Source: Smallanthus sonchifolius
Taxonomy: Eukaryota; Streptophyta; Magnoliopsida; Asterales; Asteraceae
Assembly: GCA_023525975.1 (NCBI GenBank)
Contig: CM042021.1
Location: forward strand, 106,685,501 to 106,749,500
Reading direction: 5' to 3'
DNA: 64,000 bases
Below the pieces are notes generated by a model, which was not told where the DNA came from, ran no database searches, and saw only the letters and a list, made by a program, of their open reading frames with translations. Position 1 is the first letter of the stretch; every line of letters starts with the position of its first letter. Shown piece after piece: positions 22,230-34,196 of the stretch. Made by a program: the position numbers and the translations under genes.

Positions 22230-22834
22230 CTTGATTTTTGTAAGCAAACAAGCCGTATTGCTAAATAGAGATTCAATCAACACTCTGAAGTAGTCGGCAC
22301 AAGAAGGGTCGGATCCAAATATCTGCAAGTATAATGTCCAATAAATACCTTTTTTATTGTTTAAAGGTGAAACTTGAAAGGGTGAATAATTACCTTTATA
22401 ACTTAACTAGAGAGATATAAGAAACACACTTAATGGTGTTGCTTATACAACCCTTGTATCTCTTCAAGCATTGCTCCAAATGTAACTCCCATAAACCGTT
22501 TAGATGTTCTCACCTTAATAACATTTAATTAATTGCAATAATCATTAGCAAGAAATAAAGCATATAGCTTGAAATCACAGCATGTTTACAGGCATGGCAG
22601 AGTGATTCCATTGTCCGTGTATCCCAAGCAGTACTGCATTTTCATCAATCATAAGTTCATGTTCATATTGTATATTAAAATCTCCCCACCATTTAAATAT
22701 ATGGTGAAAGCAAACAACCCGTCTACATGTATACAGAACAGAAATACTAACATATCAAAAATGGCTCTGAAAAGTGGCCAAAGTCCTTGAATTGCATCAG
22801 CAACGGCTTCTGGATTATTTACATATTTGCAAAT
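22230..22834 (-). pseudogene. Captured transportin-SR/MOS14-like gene fragment (4 exons)
   Basis: Four consecutive exons with GT-AG borders and conserved phase: about 22834-22752 (...NPEAVADAIQGLWPLFRAIF), 22633-22579 (AWDTRTMESLCHACKHA), 22513-22394 (VRTSKRFMGVTFGAMLEEIQ, then LYKQHH) and 22322-22230 (IFGSDPSCADYF...LLTKIK). These match, from memory, the central HEAT-repeat part of plant transportin-SR (Arabidopsis MOS14), an importin-beta-type receptor that brings SR splicing factors into the nucleus. Exon 3 has two in-frame TAA codons (after KQHH and after FLYLSS), so the copy cannot code. Introns are retained, so it was captured as DNA rather than as cDNA. It lies inside the CACTA element with the parent gene elsewhere. 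Confidence 0.8.
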
Positions 22835-24673
22835 GATTCATTATTTTGAACTATTATACTACTGTATAAACTTATTTCAGTGACTTGAGCAAGCAAAACT
22901 GTTATGGTACCAATATCATAAAACTAAAATAAGTTAGTGTATTTAGCAATGTTGTGTATGTTATATCTAACTTTGTACTCTAATCTCATGAAACTAAAAC
23001 ACTTGACAGAACACATTATAGTTAAGTAGGAGTATCTTTCAAACGTTAAAATTGCTATCAGATAAAGCTAGATAAATAATCTGGTGGATAACAATATCAT
23101 AAAACAATCAAAGGCTTTAGTGTGCCTAGGCGTGAGGTGTCCTTTATAGCAGTATAGCACATTGCTTTCATAGACCATGCTTATGTAGGCCTTTTGAGAT
23201 CTGGCATATAATCTCCACATTCACATGAATGGAGGTAAATAACTTCTGTTATGCTGGTAATTTTGGTATTTAGTAATCGAATGTAACAGTTAGTTATGTA
23301 TAATATGTTATTAAAAATCATGACTTTTGTGAAATTACTTTAATAAAATGAACTATAGAATCCAATTTCAGATTTCTATTCATCACAAAATCAATGAAGA
23401 TCATAATCATATGACTAAATAAACATTATGCATGAGATGTAAAGGAATATTTGCTGATTAACAAATCTAAAGTACGAGTCCCTTAAAACTAAAATATAAC
23501 CAAATTAAAAACCTAAAATTGTAAGTCAAAATTCAACTTGATTGCAAGATCCAGTGCTCCTGCAACATTTATGGTTCCATTTCAAACAAGCAAACAGTTA
23601 TAGCAAATTAAGTTCTGAATCAAAATTGTGCATCGAAATCTAAGTACATTGAAATCAGAAAAACTAAGTTCGATAAAAGAATAAAACTAGAACGTACCTT
23701 CGTTGTTGAGTGGAGATAAGTTACAGCGAGAGTAGAGAGAGAAGATATTAGCGAAGAATCCAAGGATTGAAACAGGATTCGATCTTAGTGCAAAAGGTAC
23801 TGTTTCAGAACCCTAATTTGCTTCTATCGAACTCAATTACGCTCTGTTTGTGTACAATAATTGAACCTGTGTTAATTCGTACATGTTTGCACAATCGAAG
23901 CAGATTGAATTGAAGATGTGTTAATTTATACCTGTTCAAATCGAAGTAGTTTGAGTTAGGGTTTTTCGATTTCATGTATGGAATCGGAGAAAGTTTAACA
24001 GTCTCATCATTGTCAAACCCTAGCTTCCGAAGACAATAACCTGAACCAGGTAGTAGCGATGGTTTCTAGGGTTTCTTCTGGAAAACAGAGGGGAAAGTTT
24101 GGGTTCTGAAGGAAGGAGAATCAATACATGATAGACTATTAAGCAGGAGTTGTTTAGACATACAGGAGAAGGAGTTGTTTAGACATACAGGAGAAACCTA
24201 GCCTCTTTAGAGCTACAGAATGTAGAGGACCAACTTAGGTAAAATTAAATACATATATATAAATTTATAATTTATAAGTTTTTTCGGAAAATCATTGGAA
24301 ACGTTAAACATTTCCGACAAAATCCCGACAAAACTTAAAATTTATATTATTTTTTTATTCAATTAATAAGTTATTTTTATTAATAATTTTAATAAAGAAT
24401 TTAAGTAACAATTTCACTATTTGTAGGAAAATCGTCGGAAAATTCAGACATTTCCGACTAAGTTTTTTTTACTTTTATTAAATTGATAAATTTTATTTAC
24501 TCATAATGAAATGAAATAGTTGTCGGAAACGGCTTATAGTTAGCGACGGAATCGCGACAAACAAAATTTATGTAGGTGTTTTATCGGAAAGTCGTCACTA
24601 AATTGTGGGAAACTTGTCTCGTCGGTATTTTGTCGAAATTTTTTGTAGGAAAATTTCCACTTTTCTAGTAGTG

Positions 24674-27600
24674 TGATGATAATGCATGCCAAAAAGCTTG
24701 TTCAATGATATATAATGAGTTTGACTTAGGAAGTAAACGGGTCGATGGAAGAACTCATGTAACTGCAAATCGTATTGAAAAACGTGAGTGATTCTTACCC
24801 TATTTTTGGAAGACATGAGTGTAACTTTAAATGAGAATAACTGATTTGGTTATCCTCACTTGGCAAGGTTTGCTTCTAAATACAGTTGAATGAGTTGAAG
24901 GTTCATAGTGGACAAGTAGTGGAACCACATGATTAGGCAATATGTGTGTACAAGTAGAATGATGAAAGTAATGGCTCATATATGTAGTTCAAAGAGGTGA
25001 AAGTTTTAAAAATATAATACATGTGTGTTATATGTTGCAATAAATGGACATAAGTGGAAGTATGTAATTTAACTTATGGTGTAGAAATAAATTGGTGAAT
25101 ATCAGATTGAATTGGGTGCATATTGTACACCATCTTGCTTAAATGATCCTTGTGTGCATCAAATGTTTTTAAGTCCTAATTTGACAAACTCATGTGTGTA
25201 TTGAAGGTTGAAGTGGTCTAAATATTAACTGTGAGCGTTAAAGTTAACATGGTCTAAATATGACCCGTGAGCATTAAAGTTTGATGAGTATGTTGTATGA
25301 AGTCTCTATAAGAGGCAATGAAGTCCCAAGGTTAATATGTGACTCATGTTGAAACATGAATTGCAAAGTTGCAATGGGATCTTGTTGAATGTTGTAAACC
25401 ACTAGTGAAAAATGAAGTCACAAAGTTGTTATGTGACAAAGGTTGAGTTATGAATCACAAAGTTGTAATGTGATTTGTTGAATGTTGTAAATCACTAGTG
25501 ATAGTTGCTAATGGAGTCATAAAAGTTATAAATGACCCACCGAGTTGTTAATGGAGTCGTAAAAGTTTTAAATGACCCATTGAGTTTTCAATAGAGTCAT
25601 AAAAGTTGTATATGACTTGCCAAATGAGTCATAAACTTGTATACGAGCCATTAAGTTGCCAATATGGTTATAAGTCGTCATATGACTCATTAAGTATATG
25701 TATATACCATGTGTGGTTAAATTAGAATTTGTTGTGTAATGTGGTTAAATGTAAATGTAGAATTTCTTTATACTTATTTATGAAGCATGTATATGGAATG
25801 CTTGTTGATACGTTCAAGACTGGGTGAATAGGTCATTATCGAACATGGTGTCAAGCCTCATTTGAGGCAATGAATCATAAATTTTGGGACTATGAATTAG
25901 GAAGGAGGAATAAAGAGATGATAATCAAATTAAGATATAAAAGAAGTTGTGAGCAATGTGATAAGGAGCATAATATTTCTAATTCTATAGTAGAAATGTA
26001 CGTTTGAAATGAGCTGGCTAGCAAGCTAGAAAAGAAATAAAAGTTTGAAATGCCTTAGTATTGAGAGTAACTTTGTATGATGACGTCCCTGATTGATATA
26101 AATATCAAATATGAAGGCTTAACATTAACAAGAAACTGTCGAGATGAAATAGTAGTTACTTTTAAATGTGTGAATAAAGCCAAACTAAATTACGCATAGA
26201 TGTAAGTATTTCACAAAATCAGTTTGTTGGAATTACTATAAGCAATTATATATATACTAGGTTAAAATCCCGTGTATTACACGGGTTAAATAAATATATT
26301 AAGTAATAAACAATTTATTTTTAAAAAACTCGTGTTTTACACGGGTTGAATAAACCCGTGAAATACATATAATATGTTAACACATACACTCGTCAAAATA
26401 TGTCAGGGGATTTGTTAATATAAAGATTAGTATTTCTTTAAAAATATTATTATTAAAAGATAGATGCGTATTTAATAAGAGAGAGAAGCGGGAAAAAATA
26501 ATGAGAATGAATATGGAGACGACACGTGACATGAAAAACCTTTATTTATTATATAGTATAGATATAGATATGTTGAAGCAAGTGGTTTGTATGGTAGTTG
26601 GATTAATAACTCGAAATGTTGATTCAAAAGTTGTGAACCACATAGGAGTGTCGATGGTAATGGCTTCCACTTCAAAGTTGTAATGACATTGTATTAACCA
26701 ATCTAAAGTGTATGTTATATTCTAGAGTGGAATGAGATTCTTGGATGATTATCATCTATGGATGAATGAGGATGTTCTAAGTATGTGTATGAAGTGGATA
26801 ATACAATTAACATGTGTTGGGATTAAGTCGATAAGATTTAGGATAGCATCTATTTTTACCTTAGAATATCAACAAAAGGAGTATATGACTATTTGAAATC
26901 AACGGTCATGTCGTTATGTTTGTTGATAATGTTTTAAGTTGTTGTAGTAATGAATCTACTCACTCAAATAGTTATCATGATAATATGGTTCAAAGTGTTG
27001 AACTAAGGGAGCGGGGGGCACCTTCGGGTTCTGCCATCGGGTTCATCGGATAGCCGGGGTACACCGTTGCAAACCTTGTGGGTACCCGTGGCGGGTTCAT
27101 TCATTGGGTAAACCTGCCCGTGTGTTTGTGTGTTCGACAATGGTGTGAATTGAATGTTTTAGCCGTCGGGATTGGATTTGGGTATTAGGGTTGTGCCTCC
27201 ACCACTTAGGGTACATAGGGTTGGATTTAGGTAAAAATAAGATGGCACTCCCTTATTGGTTAGAGACATTAGGGTACTTAGGGTTGTGCCCCAGTACCCT
27301 AATGAAATCTTAGAAATATACGTGGAAGTAGTTTAGTAATTTTGGTTAATGTGTTTCTGTTGAACTATTGAGAACTTTAAAATACAATCCACTATTGTTT
27401 ATAAGAAGTGTTAATGTGGTAGTGGATGTGTATAACCGACAGAAGTAATGACCATCTAAATTGAGGAAATTAAACCAAATGGGAAGACGGTAAATTTGAT
27501 CTAATCACTAGAACTTCTGGTGTTTTGAATAGAAATGTCTACATAAGAAAGTTAGTACATGAGTAAAAGGGGATATGATTGATAATAAATCTTTATTTAC

Positions 27601-27825
27601 TTGTTGGGGCTATTGATCCAAGGCAATCTTATCATTGATCATAAGTTAGTTGTAAGACACAAGCGCTTCGTTTTTGACAAGTGGAAGTAGAAATTGTATG
27701 TAGAGTATTGTATTTTGGATAAGCTAAATGTTCAGCGTAATTAGTTCAAGTCTTTTGTAATCGTAAGTGTACATGCGATTGAGTTTATAACAATCGCAAG
27801 TATACTTCAATCGTATGTATAGTTC
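24674..27825. other. Repeat-rich non-coding stretch
   Basis: No gene is seen. About 25320-25700 is a loose tandem array around GAGTCATAAAAGTTGTATATGAC-like units of roughly 30-50 bp. About 26255-26345 shows twice the palindromic motif CCCGTGTATTACACGGG or close variants, common at ends of a dispersed plant repeat. 27003-27257 has inverted ends TAAGGGAG...CTCCCTTA enclosing GC-rich sequence, a possible small TIR element. The segment 25030-25215 has a diverged copy at 42670-42840. Confidence 0.45.
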
Positions 27826-28006
27826 TGTAATGAACCAACGTTCGAGTTTTATTATTATAATATGATATTTATATTATAAAGGGTGTGAATAAATAAAATA
27901 AAAGTTGAAGGTTTGTTACAAAAGTGGAGTTTTAACTAGTTTGGGTGAAAGGAGACAGAATAATAAGTCCAGGGGGCTGTTTGTAAATTTTGAAAGTCTG
28001 GATTGA

Positions 28007-28035
28007 TTTTTTTTTTTTTTGGGGGGGGGGGGGGG
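28007..28035. repeat. Homopolymer pair T14-G15
   Basis: Fourteen T followed by fifteen G inside the split LTR. Such a run is hard to sequence and its length may be wrong in the assembly. Confidence 0.9.
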
Positions 28036-28575
28036 CGGCTGTGCAAAACACACAAGAGTAGGTGTGTTTTGTGTCTTACAAGAGAACATAGAAAGGGGAG
28101 AGGGTTGAGATCAAGAGTTGCAGTGATTGCATGTGAAATTGAAAGATTTTTGTGTCACACCTCGACCACAACGGTTTCCCGCGGGGCGCGACTGTCAATG
28201 ATTATCGTCACTGATTACTTTGAACGACCACTAAATGGTTTTCAAAAACATTCATTGCAAACCGTTCAAAAGAACGAAATAGTTTTATAGAGTTGAATGC
28301 GGAAAGTAAATGCGAAGGTAAAATGATTGTTTCAAGATAAAGTAATTGCAATGACACATATTCCAAATCATGCTCCTAGAATGACATGAGACTCCATGAA
28401 AGTTATGCAAGCCTAAATCCAATGCAATATCAACATCCTAAGAAAACATGCTTAAATGGTCAACATAATGTTGGTGAGTTCATAGGTTTGTATGTAACAG
28501 AAAAACATTGTAATGGACCACGAACTTCCTATGATTCGATTGTCGTACAGACAATACGACAAAAATATAATAAGC

Positions 28576-31389
28576 TGTAACATCCTCTTTTTTTGGATAA
28601 CAAACGGGTCTTGTAATCATTGTAAACGATTGTACATAGTATTAGAGAGCTAGTCGGGAGTAGTGTAATATCTTTATGTGTAAATAACATACAAGGGGGT
28701 TAACGAGCTTCTACCGAAACTTTAAGGAGTGTTTTTATAAAAAAACTATGAGACGGGTCAAGCCCGAAGAGGGTTGGTGGTGCGTAGGGGCCAAGCCCGG
28801 CCCAAGGATTTACACCCTTTAGGATGTTACGCATGGGGGAGGAACACCATTTGGTGTTTGTGGCTGCCGAAAGCAAAAGGAGAAGAGGAGGAGGCCGTTT
28901 TCGTCGCGTTTCACGTCTGAATCAAGGTATTTACGTGATTTCTAATCATCCGTAGCGTGTCGAGTCCTTTATTCATTGTAATAATAATCGTTTGTGGTAT
29001 TAGGGTTGCTTAATTTCAGTTTTAATGACACTAGGAGGCGACTTGGAGGCCATTGGTGAAGGAATCGAGAGAAAACAGAATCCGATGAGGATTTCCGGCC
29101 ACTGTTTGCGATTCCAGCGGCAGCAGGTGGCCGCGATGGTTGGAGGTGGAATGGTTTGGCGACACGGTCACGTGGATATAATATTTGTCCAATTCCGAGT
29201 TCGTTTGATAGGGATTCGAGCAGCGCAAAGACGGACGCGCGCTTTAGGCGAATTCCGGCCACTGTTCGAATTTCCGGCGATGGAGGTGGCGGTTTCCGGA
29301 GACGGAGACTTGTGGGTCTGAAAGGGTTCAGCGATACGGTCGCGTGTACATATTATTCACCTAAAATGGATTTCATCTGGGTCGGTTTAAAGCTACTCGT
29401 ATATTGACGCGTAAAACCGAACATGCTGAAACACGAATCTGAGTTCTGGTAGCGGTGGCGATGACGGAGACCGACACCAATAATTTTCTGAGGTCAGGTG
29501 TGTCGAGACGAACGCGTGGATAGGTGGATCGCGCGAAACGGAGCTCGTATGGTCGAGATATAAGCAAAACAAGTTTTCTTCTCGCGTGTTGCTCACCAGT
29601 TTCGTACAAAACCGCTTAGAACGGCTTGTACGCAAAGGTATGACCCCATAGAACTTTATATTCATTGTTGGGGACCATTTTAGGATGTGAGAAAATTGTC
29701 GAGGACCACATTCGGGAACGTTTCTCGGTAACGTTAATTTAGTCATTTTTGTACGCGAACGAGCGCGTCGGTTGTACGGTTTGGGACGATTTAGACCGAG
29801 CTTGTAGCTTGCGGGTCTTGAGTAAGTGGGTTAGTGTTATAAAGGTCATAGTGCTGACCTGGATGATTAATTTGACGACAAGTTCGCGTTGGGCTACACG
29901 TTTGCGGGTATGCGGCTTACGAAAGGAAAGCTTCGCGACCGGTGAGTTTCAAATCCCCTCTTTTAAACGTTTTACTGTTTTTGGGGCTATCGTACACACT
30001 TACAAGAGATTTTTAACATATTAAAAGTGTTAAGAGTTTTGGGTTTTAACCTAATGTGTTTATGAACTAAAACATTCAGTAATGAGTCGGAGGGTCTACG
30101 AGGGTGTTTATGAGATCATGTGATCTAGGCTTAAAGGTGGGTATATGGTCGTGGGTCGTATAGTGACCTAATAGGGGTGAGTCAGGGGACGAGTCTATAT
30201 GTCGTGCGGATACGACTAGGTGGTGTCACAGGATGTGCACGTACATGGTATGTGCTTAGATAGTAATACATAGTACTTGAATGTGTGTCACCATAACAGT
30301 GGGGCATTGTGTGATGAGTTAGCCAGGGTAAGTCAGGATATAAGCTTAACGCTTATGAATACGTTTAGGATATGTTATCCTAGTACTATGTGTGGGGTGC
30401 AGGTGCAGTTATTGAGTCATGTAAATAAAGTATGATGTTATGTGTTTTATACATGGGTTGTGTGTATTGTGTCGTTGTACTTGTGACACGACGGGTATTG
30501 TGTTTGTATCGTTGTCTTTATGACAAGGCAAACGGGATTGTGAAGGACGAAGTCCTTCGGGAGGTCACTAAAGGTGACAATATTGAGCAGGTTAACGATG
30601 AGCTCGAGGTGTGTCGAACGTCCTGACGAGGGTGCAGTGATGAGGTATGTGTTTGTGTGGATGTATGTGTTTGTGTGCATATATGTGTGTTAAATTGCAT
30701 ACAAGTGTTGAGTTATATTTATTGTGCATAAGATAGTATTAATGTGGTGAGTAGAGTTAGATTGACCGTTGTGTCAGGATTGTGATGTGGTGTTTACAAC
30801 TGTTATGTCAGTTAGTTTGTGAGAGTCTTGGTTAGGGCTGGTTAAGTCGGTGTCTAGAGGGTGGTTGGGATAACCAGTGTGTGGTCAATATGTGTGGTAA
30901 ACTTTGAGTTATCAGAGTGGTAAGTTCGATCCATGTCGGAGAGACTTACTGGGTTAAATGGTGGGGTGAGTCTGAGGCGGTGAATCCTTTGGGATATTGT
31001 AAGATAACGGGGGTTATCTATCTTTTTAATAAATGGCAAAACTATTTTATAAAGACCAATGGGTCTTGAGTGGAAATAAATATAAATGAGACGAGTTGGT
31101 TTTTGTTCAAATTAAACAATTAGAACCCACTCAGTGTAGCTGACTTTGTGTGTACGTTAGATTGTGTTGCAGGTGAGCTTGGGGTCGGCGTATCTTGGCT
31201 TGGAAGCGCTGTTACTCGGATTGGTGTGCAGACATTCGTGAGGTAAGTTTAATAACATTAATGACCTTAAAGAGCAATAATTAATTTAGAAAGACTTCCG
31301 TTGTACGTTTGTTAAATAAAACAAGTACTTTTAAAGAGTATAACCAGTTATGAGAACCAACTGTAGGGTGCCTGGTTTGGGGCCTTACA
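28576..31389 (+). mobile_element. Solo LTR, 2.8 kb, with perfect TSD
   Basis: It starts TGTAACATCCTC and ends TTGGGGCCTTACA, flanked on both sides by TAAGC (28571-28575 and 31390-31394). It belongs with the LTR at 1-1809 and the inverted one at 36788-38739 by its termini. The zone 30469-30578 holds several short hairpins. The many short ORFs within 28969-30700 overlap on both strands and have no domain. Confidence 0.85.
30469..30578. repeat. Hairpin cluster inside the 28576-31389 LTR
   Basis: Four short inverted repeats follow one another: GTGTC-[11]-GACAC at 30469-30489, TTGTC-[5]-GACAA at 30512-30526, AAGGAC-[3]-GTCCTT at 30543-30557 and GTCAC-[5]-GTGAC at 30564-30578. The arms differ between units but each pair is complementary. 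Confidence 0.6.
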
Positions 31390-31394
31390 TAAGC

Positions 31395-33870
31395 ATTCAA
31401 TGAAACCAAAGCTCAACGTAAAGGATGTTGTAACATGCATTTTGCCTCTAACGTGCCTAGCACAGAAATGATTAGGTCAATGATGCACCCGTTCGACCTC
31501 CAGTCAAAGTTAGCGCGACTAACTCGAATGGGGGTGGTTAAACCCAATAGTACTATTTATGATTACCTCGCTATGTAACATAATTAATGGTTCGATTTTG
31601 AGAGGACGTGTGTAACTGCACCGACTTATATATCAATGCGAAATCAATTAAGTGTGAAACTGTGTCAAGTGAAAATAGTATTTTGCATATATCAATGCGA
31701 AATCAAGTAAATGTGAAACTATGTCCAGTGAAAATAGTATTTTGCATATATCAATGCGAAATCAAGTAAATGTGAAACTGTGTCTAGTGAAAATAGTATT
31801 TTTGCATGTAATCTCCCCCAAAAAGGAAAATAAGTAAAAGTGGGGCCTTGAGACTCACCTGGAAATGCGGTGAGAACGGAATGTAATACCAACACGTAAA
31901 GTTAGCAAAAGTCCGAAATGAAAACCGGCCTACTCAAGCCCTAGGAATGTTAAGGCTATAAGGTCCATGAAATGTGAAAGTTGGTTATGTAACCGTATGC
32001 ATCCTAACGACTCAATGTTGAAACATGACATTGATGTTTTGAAAGGGTTTGACCAAGTTTAGCCCGACTACCCGTTGGTGATACGTTTAAAGGTTTTGAA
32101 AGTACATTTATAAGAATACAAGTACAAGGAACATCATGACATGTAATACCATAATCAATCATACTCAAGTATTCACATATATTCATGTATCATCTAGTGA
32201 ACATACTTAGCACGTATACTTCAAGTATTAGGGTTTCATGTAATGAAATCAAACCAAGTAATATAACTTAAACAATTGTTCTAAATGTTTAGTAATATCA
32301 TGTTAAGCATACTAGAACCTTCAAAGATAATTTAAGACTTGAAACTTGGTTTTTGAAATGCAAAAGTTTCCTTATTTGGAAAGTTAAGCTTTTTGATACC
32401 ATTATAACAACATTGAACAAATAGTAATAACTCATGAGTTTAACATGTTCAAGTACTACTAACTTATCAATACTACACCTAGAACAAGTATGCGGTTTTG
32501 AATTCAATAAAGTTTCCATTTATAGAAAGGTATCCCAAAACATCAAACAATGGTTTCTAAATACTTTGAAAGAAATCCGAGTGCTAATAACATTATTAAA
32601 CCTATCATTAACATCCATAACACATAAACACAACTTTGTAAGAAATAAAGTTTCCATTTATGAAAACTTTCCATATGACAATAACCGATGGTTTAACATC
32701 TAACAAGCATATATTTCCTTTTATTAAACATAACAGGAACACTTAATCATGTCAAAACAATTTGTAACTTATAAACTCAAATTTGAAACCAATAAAGTTT
32801 CTATTTATAGAAACGTGCCAAATGATGAAATAAAATGATTCAACTAACAAAACTTATGTTTTTCACATATTCTATAGCTACTACAACATTCTAATACATT
32901 AAAGATCTATAATAAGCATTTCTACAAATATGAACACAACAAAGTTTCCTTTTTATAGAAACGTCACATAACTTAACATAACCAAGCTTTTACCAACAAT
33001 ATGTACCAAAGATGTTATAAAACACATTATATTGCAAAACCAATGGTTAGTTTGTGTTTAAAGACTAAAAAATGACTCTTTTGTTTGAATGGTTAGTTTT
33101 ACATAACCGAATGTATAAACATGAAAGAAAAATGTAAATAGAAGCTTACAAATCCGAGATATGTTGATGAAATGGTTGTGGTTTAGCTTGCAATACCTCA
33201 AGAACACTTGAAATCAACATGGAAATGGCCTAGATCTCTTAGAATGGATGAAGAAAATTTGGAATCGTGGTGGTGGCTTGGAAAAGTGGTGGCCGAAATT
33301 AGAGGAGAGGAAGGGAGGAAATGTTTTAGGGTTAGGATTTTGGTAAAGGGTGGAAGCTTGGGTTATAATGAGGTATTTATAGGAAAAATTCTAGGGTTTT
33401 CTTACAAAAGGAATGAGCTTTTATAAAAAAGTATATGGTTTTACAGGATAAAATAAATAAAAAGCTGAAATAATAAGTTTATTATGTAAAACATATCAAA
33501 TTTGTAGAATCTTGTTTGAATTTTCGGTGCATATCGCGTATCCGCTAGACTGCGTTAAAAATAAAATATTCTCTAAAAATTCCCAAAAAATTAATCTAAG
33601 CATGAAATATTATATCACAGTATTACACATAATTTATACACTCCAAATATATGTCAAAGTATTAGTTTCGTAATTCATCAACGTTCGTGCGACAGGACGC
33701 GTTTTTGATCCGGTAATTCTACCGATACGTGAAATGAAATGAAGTGAATGGACTTTGCAATGTATGTAATGAACTTAATTACTCTATAATCAAGTATGAT
33801 GCATGTGTAACTATGCGTAATCATTTAAGAGTCGGGGATGAATATTGACCTGAAATTGCCGGGTATCACA
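31395..33870. other. Right part of the 28153-33870 element
   Basis: It continues the element after the nested LTR. It contains the 60-65-bp tandem units (31620-31805) and scattered AAAGTTTCCATTTATAGAAA-like repeats between about 32510 and 32960. No coding similarity was seen. Confidence 0.45.
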
Positions 33871-34196
33871 TTTTGTGTGCACATCATCTTCCAAATATCA
33901 AGTAAGCTCCTCTTCATCCCTTGATTCCCCATTGTTGTTGTTGTTCTTGGTGTTCTTGGGGGGAAATTCGAGCTAGGGCTGAATTTGGGTTGATTGGATG
34001 GTTAATAACTTGCTTAAAGCAATAACCTAGCTTGATTAAAGGTAATGGGTGGTAGATAACAGCATCTAAAAACCCAATTTGTTGATTCAATAATTACGGT
34101 TCTTGAGGGAAATTTGGGGGTTTTCTGTTTAGTGATTTTAAATGTTAAATTGAGGTTGGGTAAGTGTCTAGGGTGTTAATAGACTCACAATAAACC

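Larger units (their letters stand above)
20848..24673. mobile_element. Non-autonomous CACTA element carrying host-gene fragments
   Basis: Perfect 13-bp terminal inverted repeats, CACTACTAGAAAA...TTTTCTAGTAGTG. Both ends hold many copies of TTTCCGACAAA/TTTGTCGGAAA-type subterminal motifs (20870-21070 and 24280-24660), as expected for binding of a CACTA transposase. The flanking trinucleotides are TAA and TGA, a 2-of-3 match to a 3-bp duplication. No transposase is present. Between the ends are exons of at least two host genes on the minus strand (21350-21455 and 22230-22834) and, at about 23690-24130, what looks like a 5' untranslated region with a GAAG|GTACGT donor. Confidence 0.85.
28153..33870 (+). 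mobile_element. LTR-like element inserted in the 27826-39845 LTR
   Basis: It starts TGTCACACCTCGACC and ends GGGTATCACA. TTTTG stands on both sides (28148-28152 and 33871-33875), a perfect 5-bp duplication. Excluding the 2.8-kb element nested in it, it is about 2.9 kb with no coding region, so probably a solo LTR of another family. At about 31620-31805 it has three near-identical 60-65-bp tandem units beginning TATATCAATGCGAAATCAA. The ORF at 33208-33426 shows no domain. Confidence 0.8.

Noticed and set aside
26255..26345. CCCGTG-TATTA-CACGGG as a terminator or operator
   Set aside because: The motif is typical of ends of a dispersed plant repeat and occurs twice with drift; there is no nearby gene for it to regulate.
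29000..30030. Cluster of ORFs on both strands (65-117 codons)
   Set aside because: Lies in a GC-richer part of a solo LTR; the ORFs overlap each other on both strands and show no recognisable motif.
33208..33426. 72-codon ORF with W-rich start
   Set aside because: Sits in an LTR-like element without coding neighbours; no family recognised and no support beyond being open.
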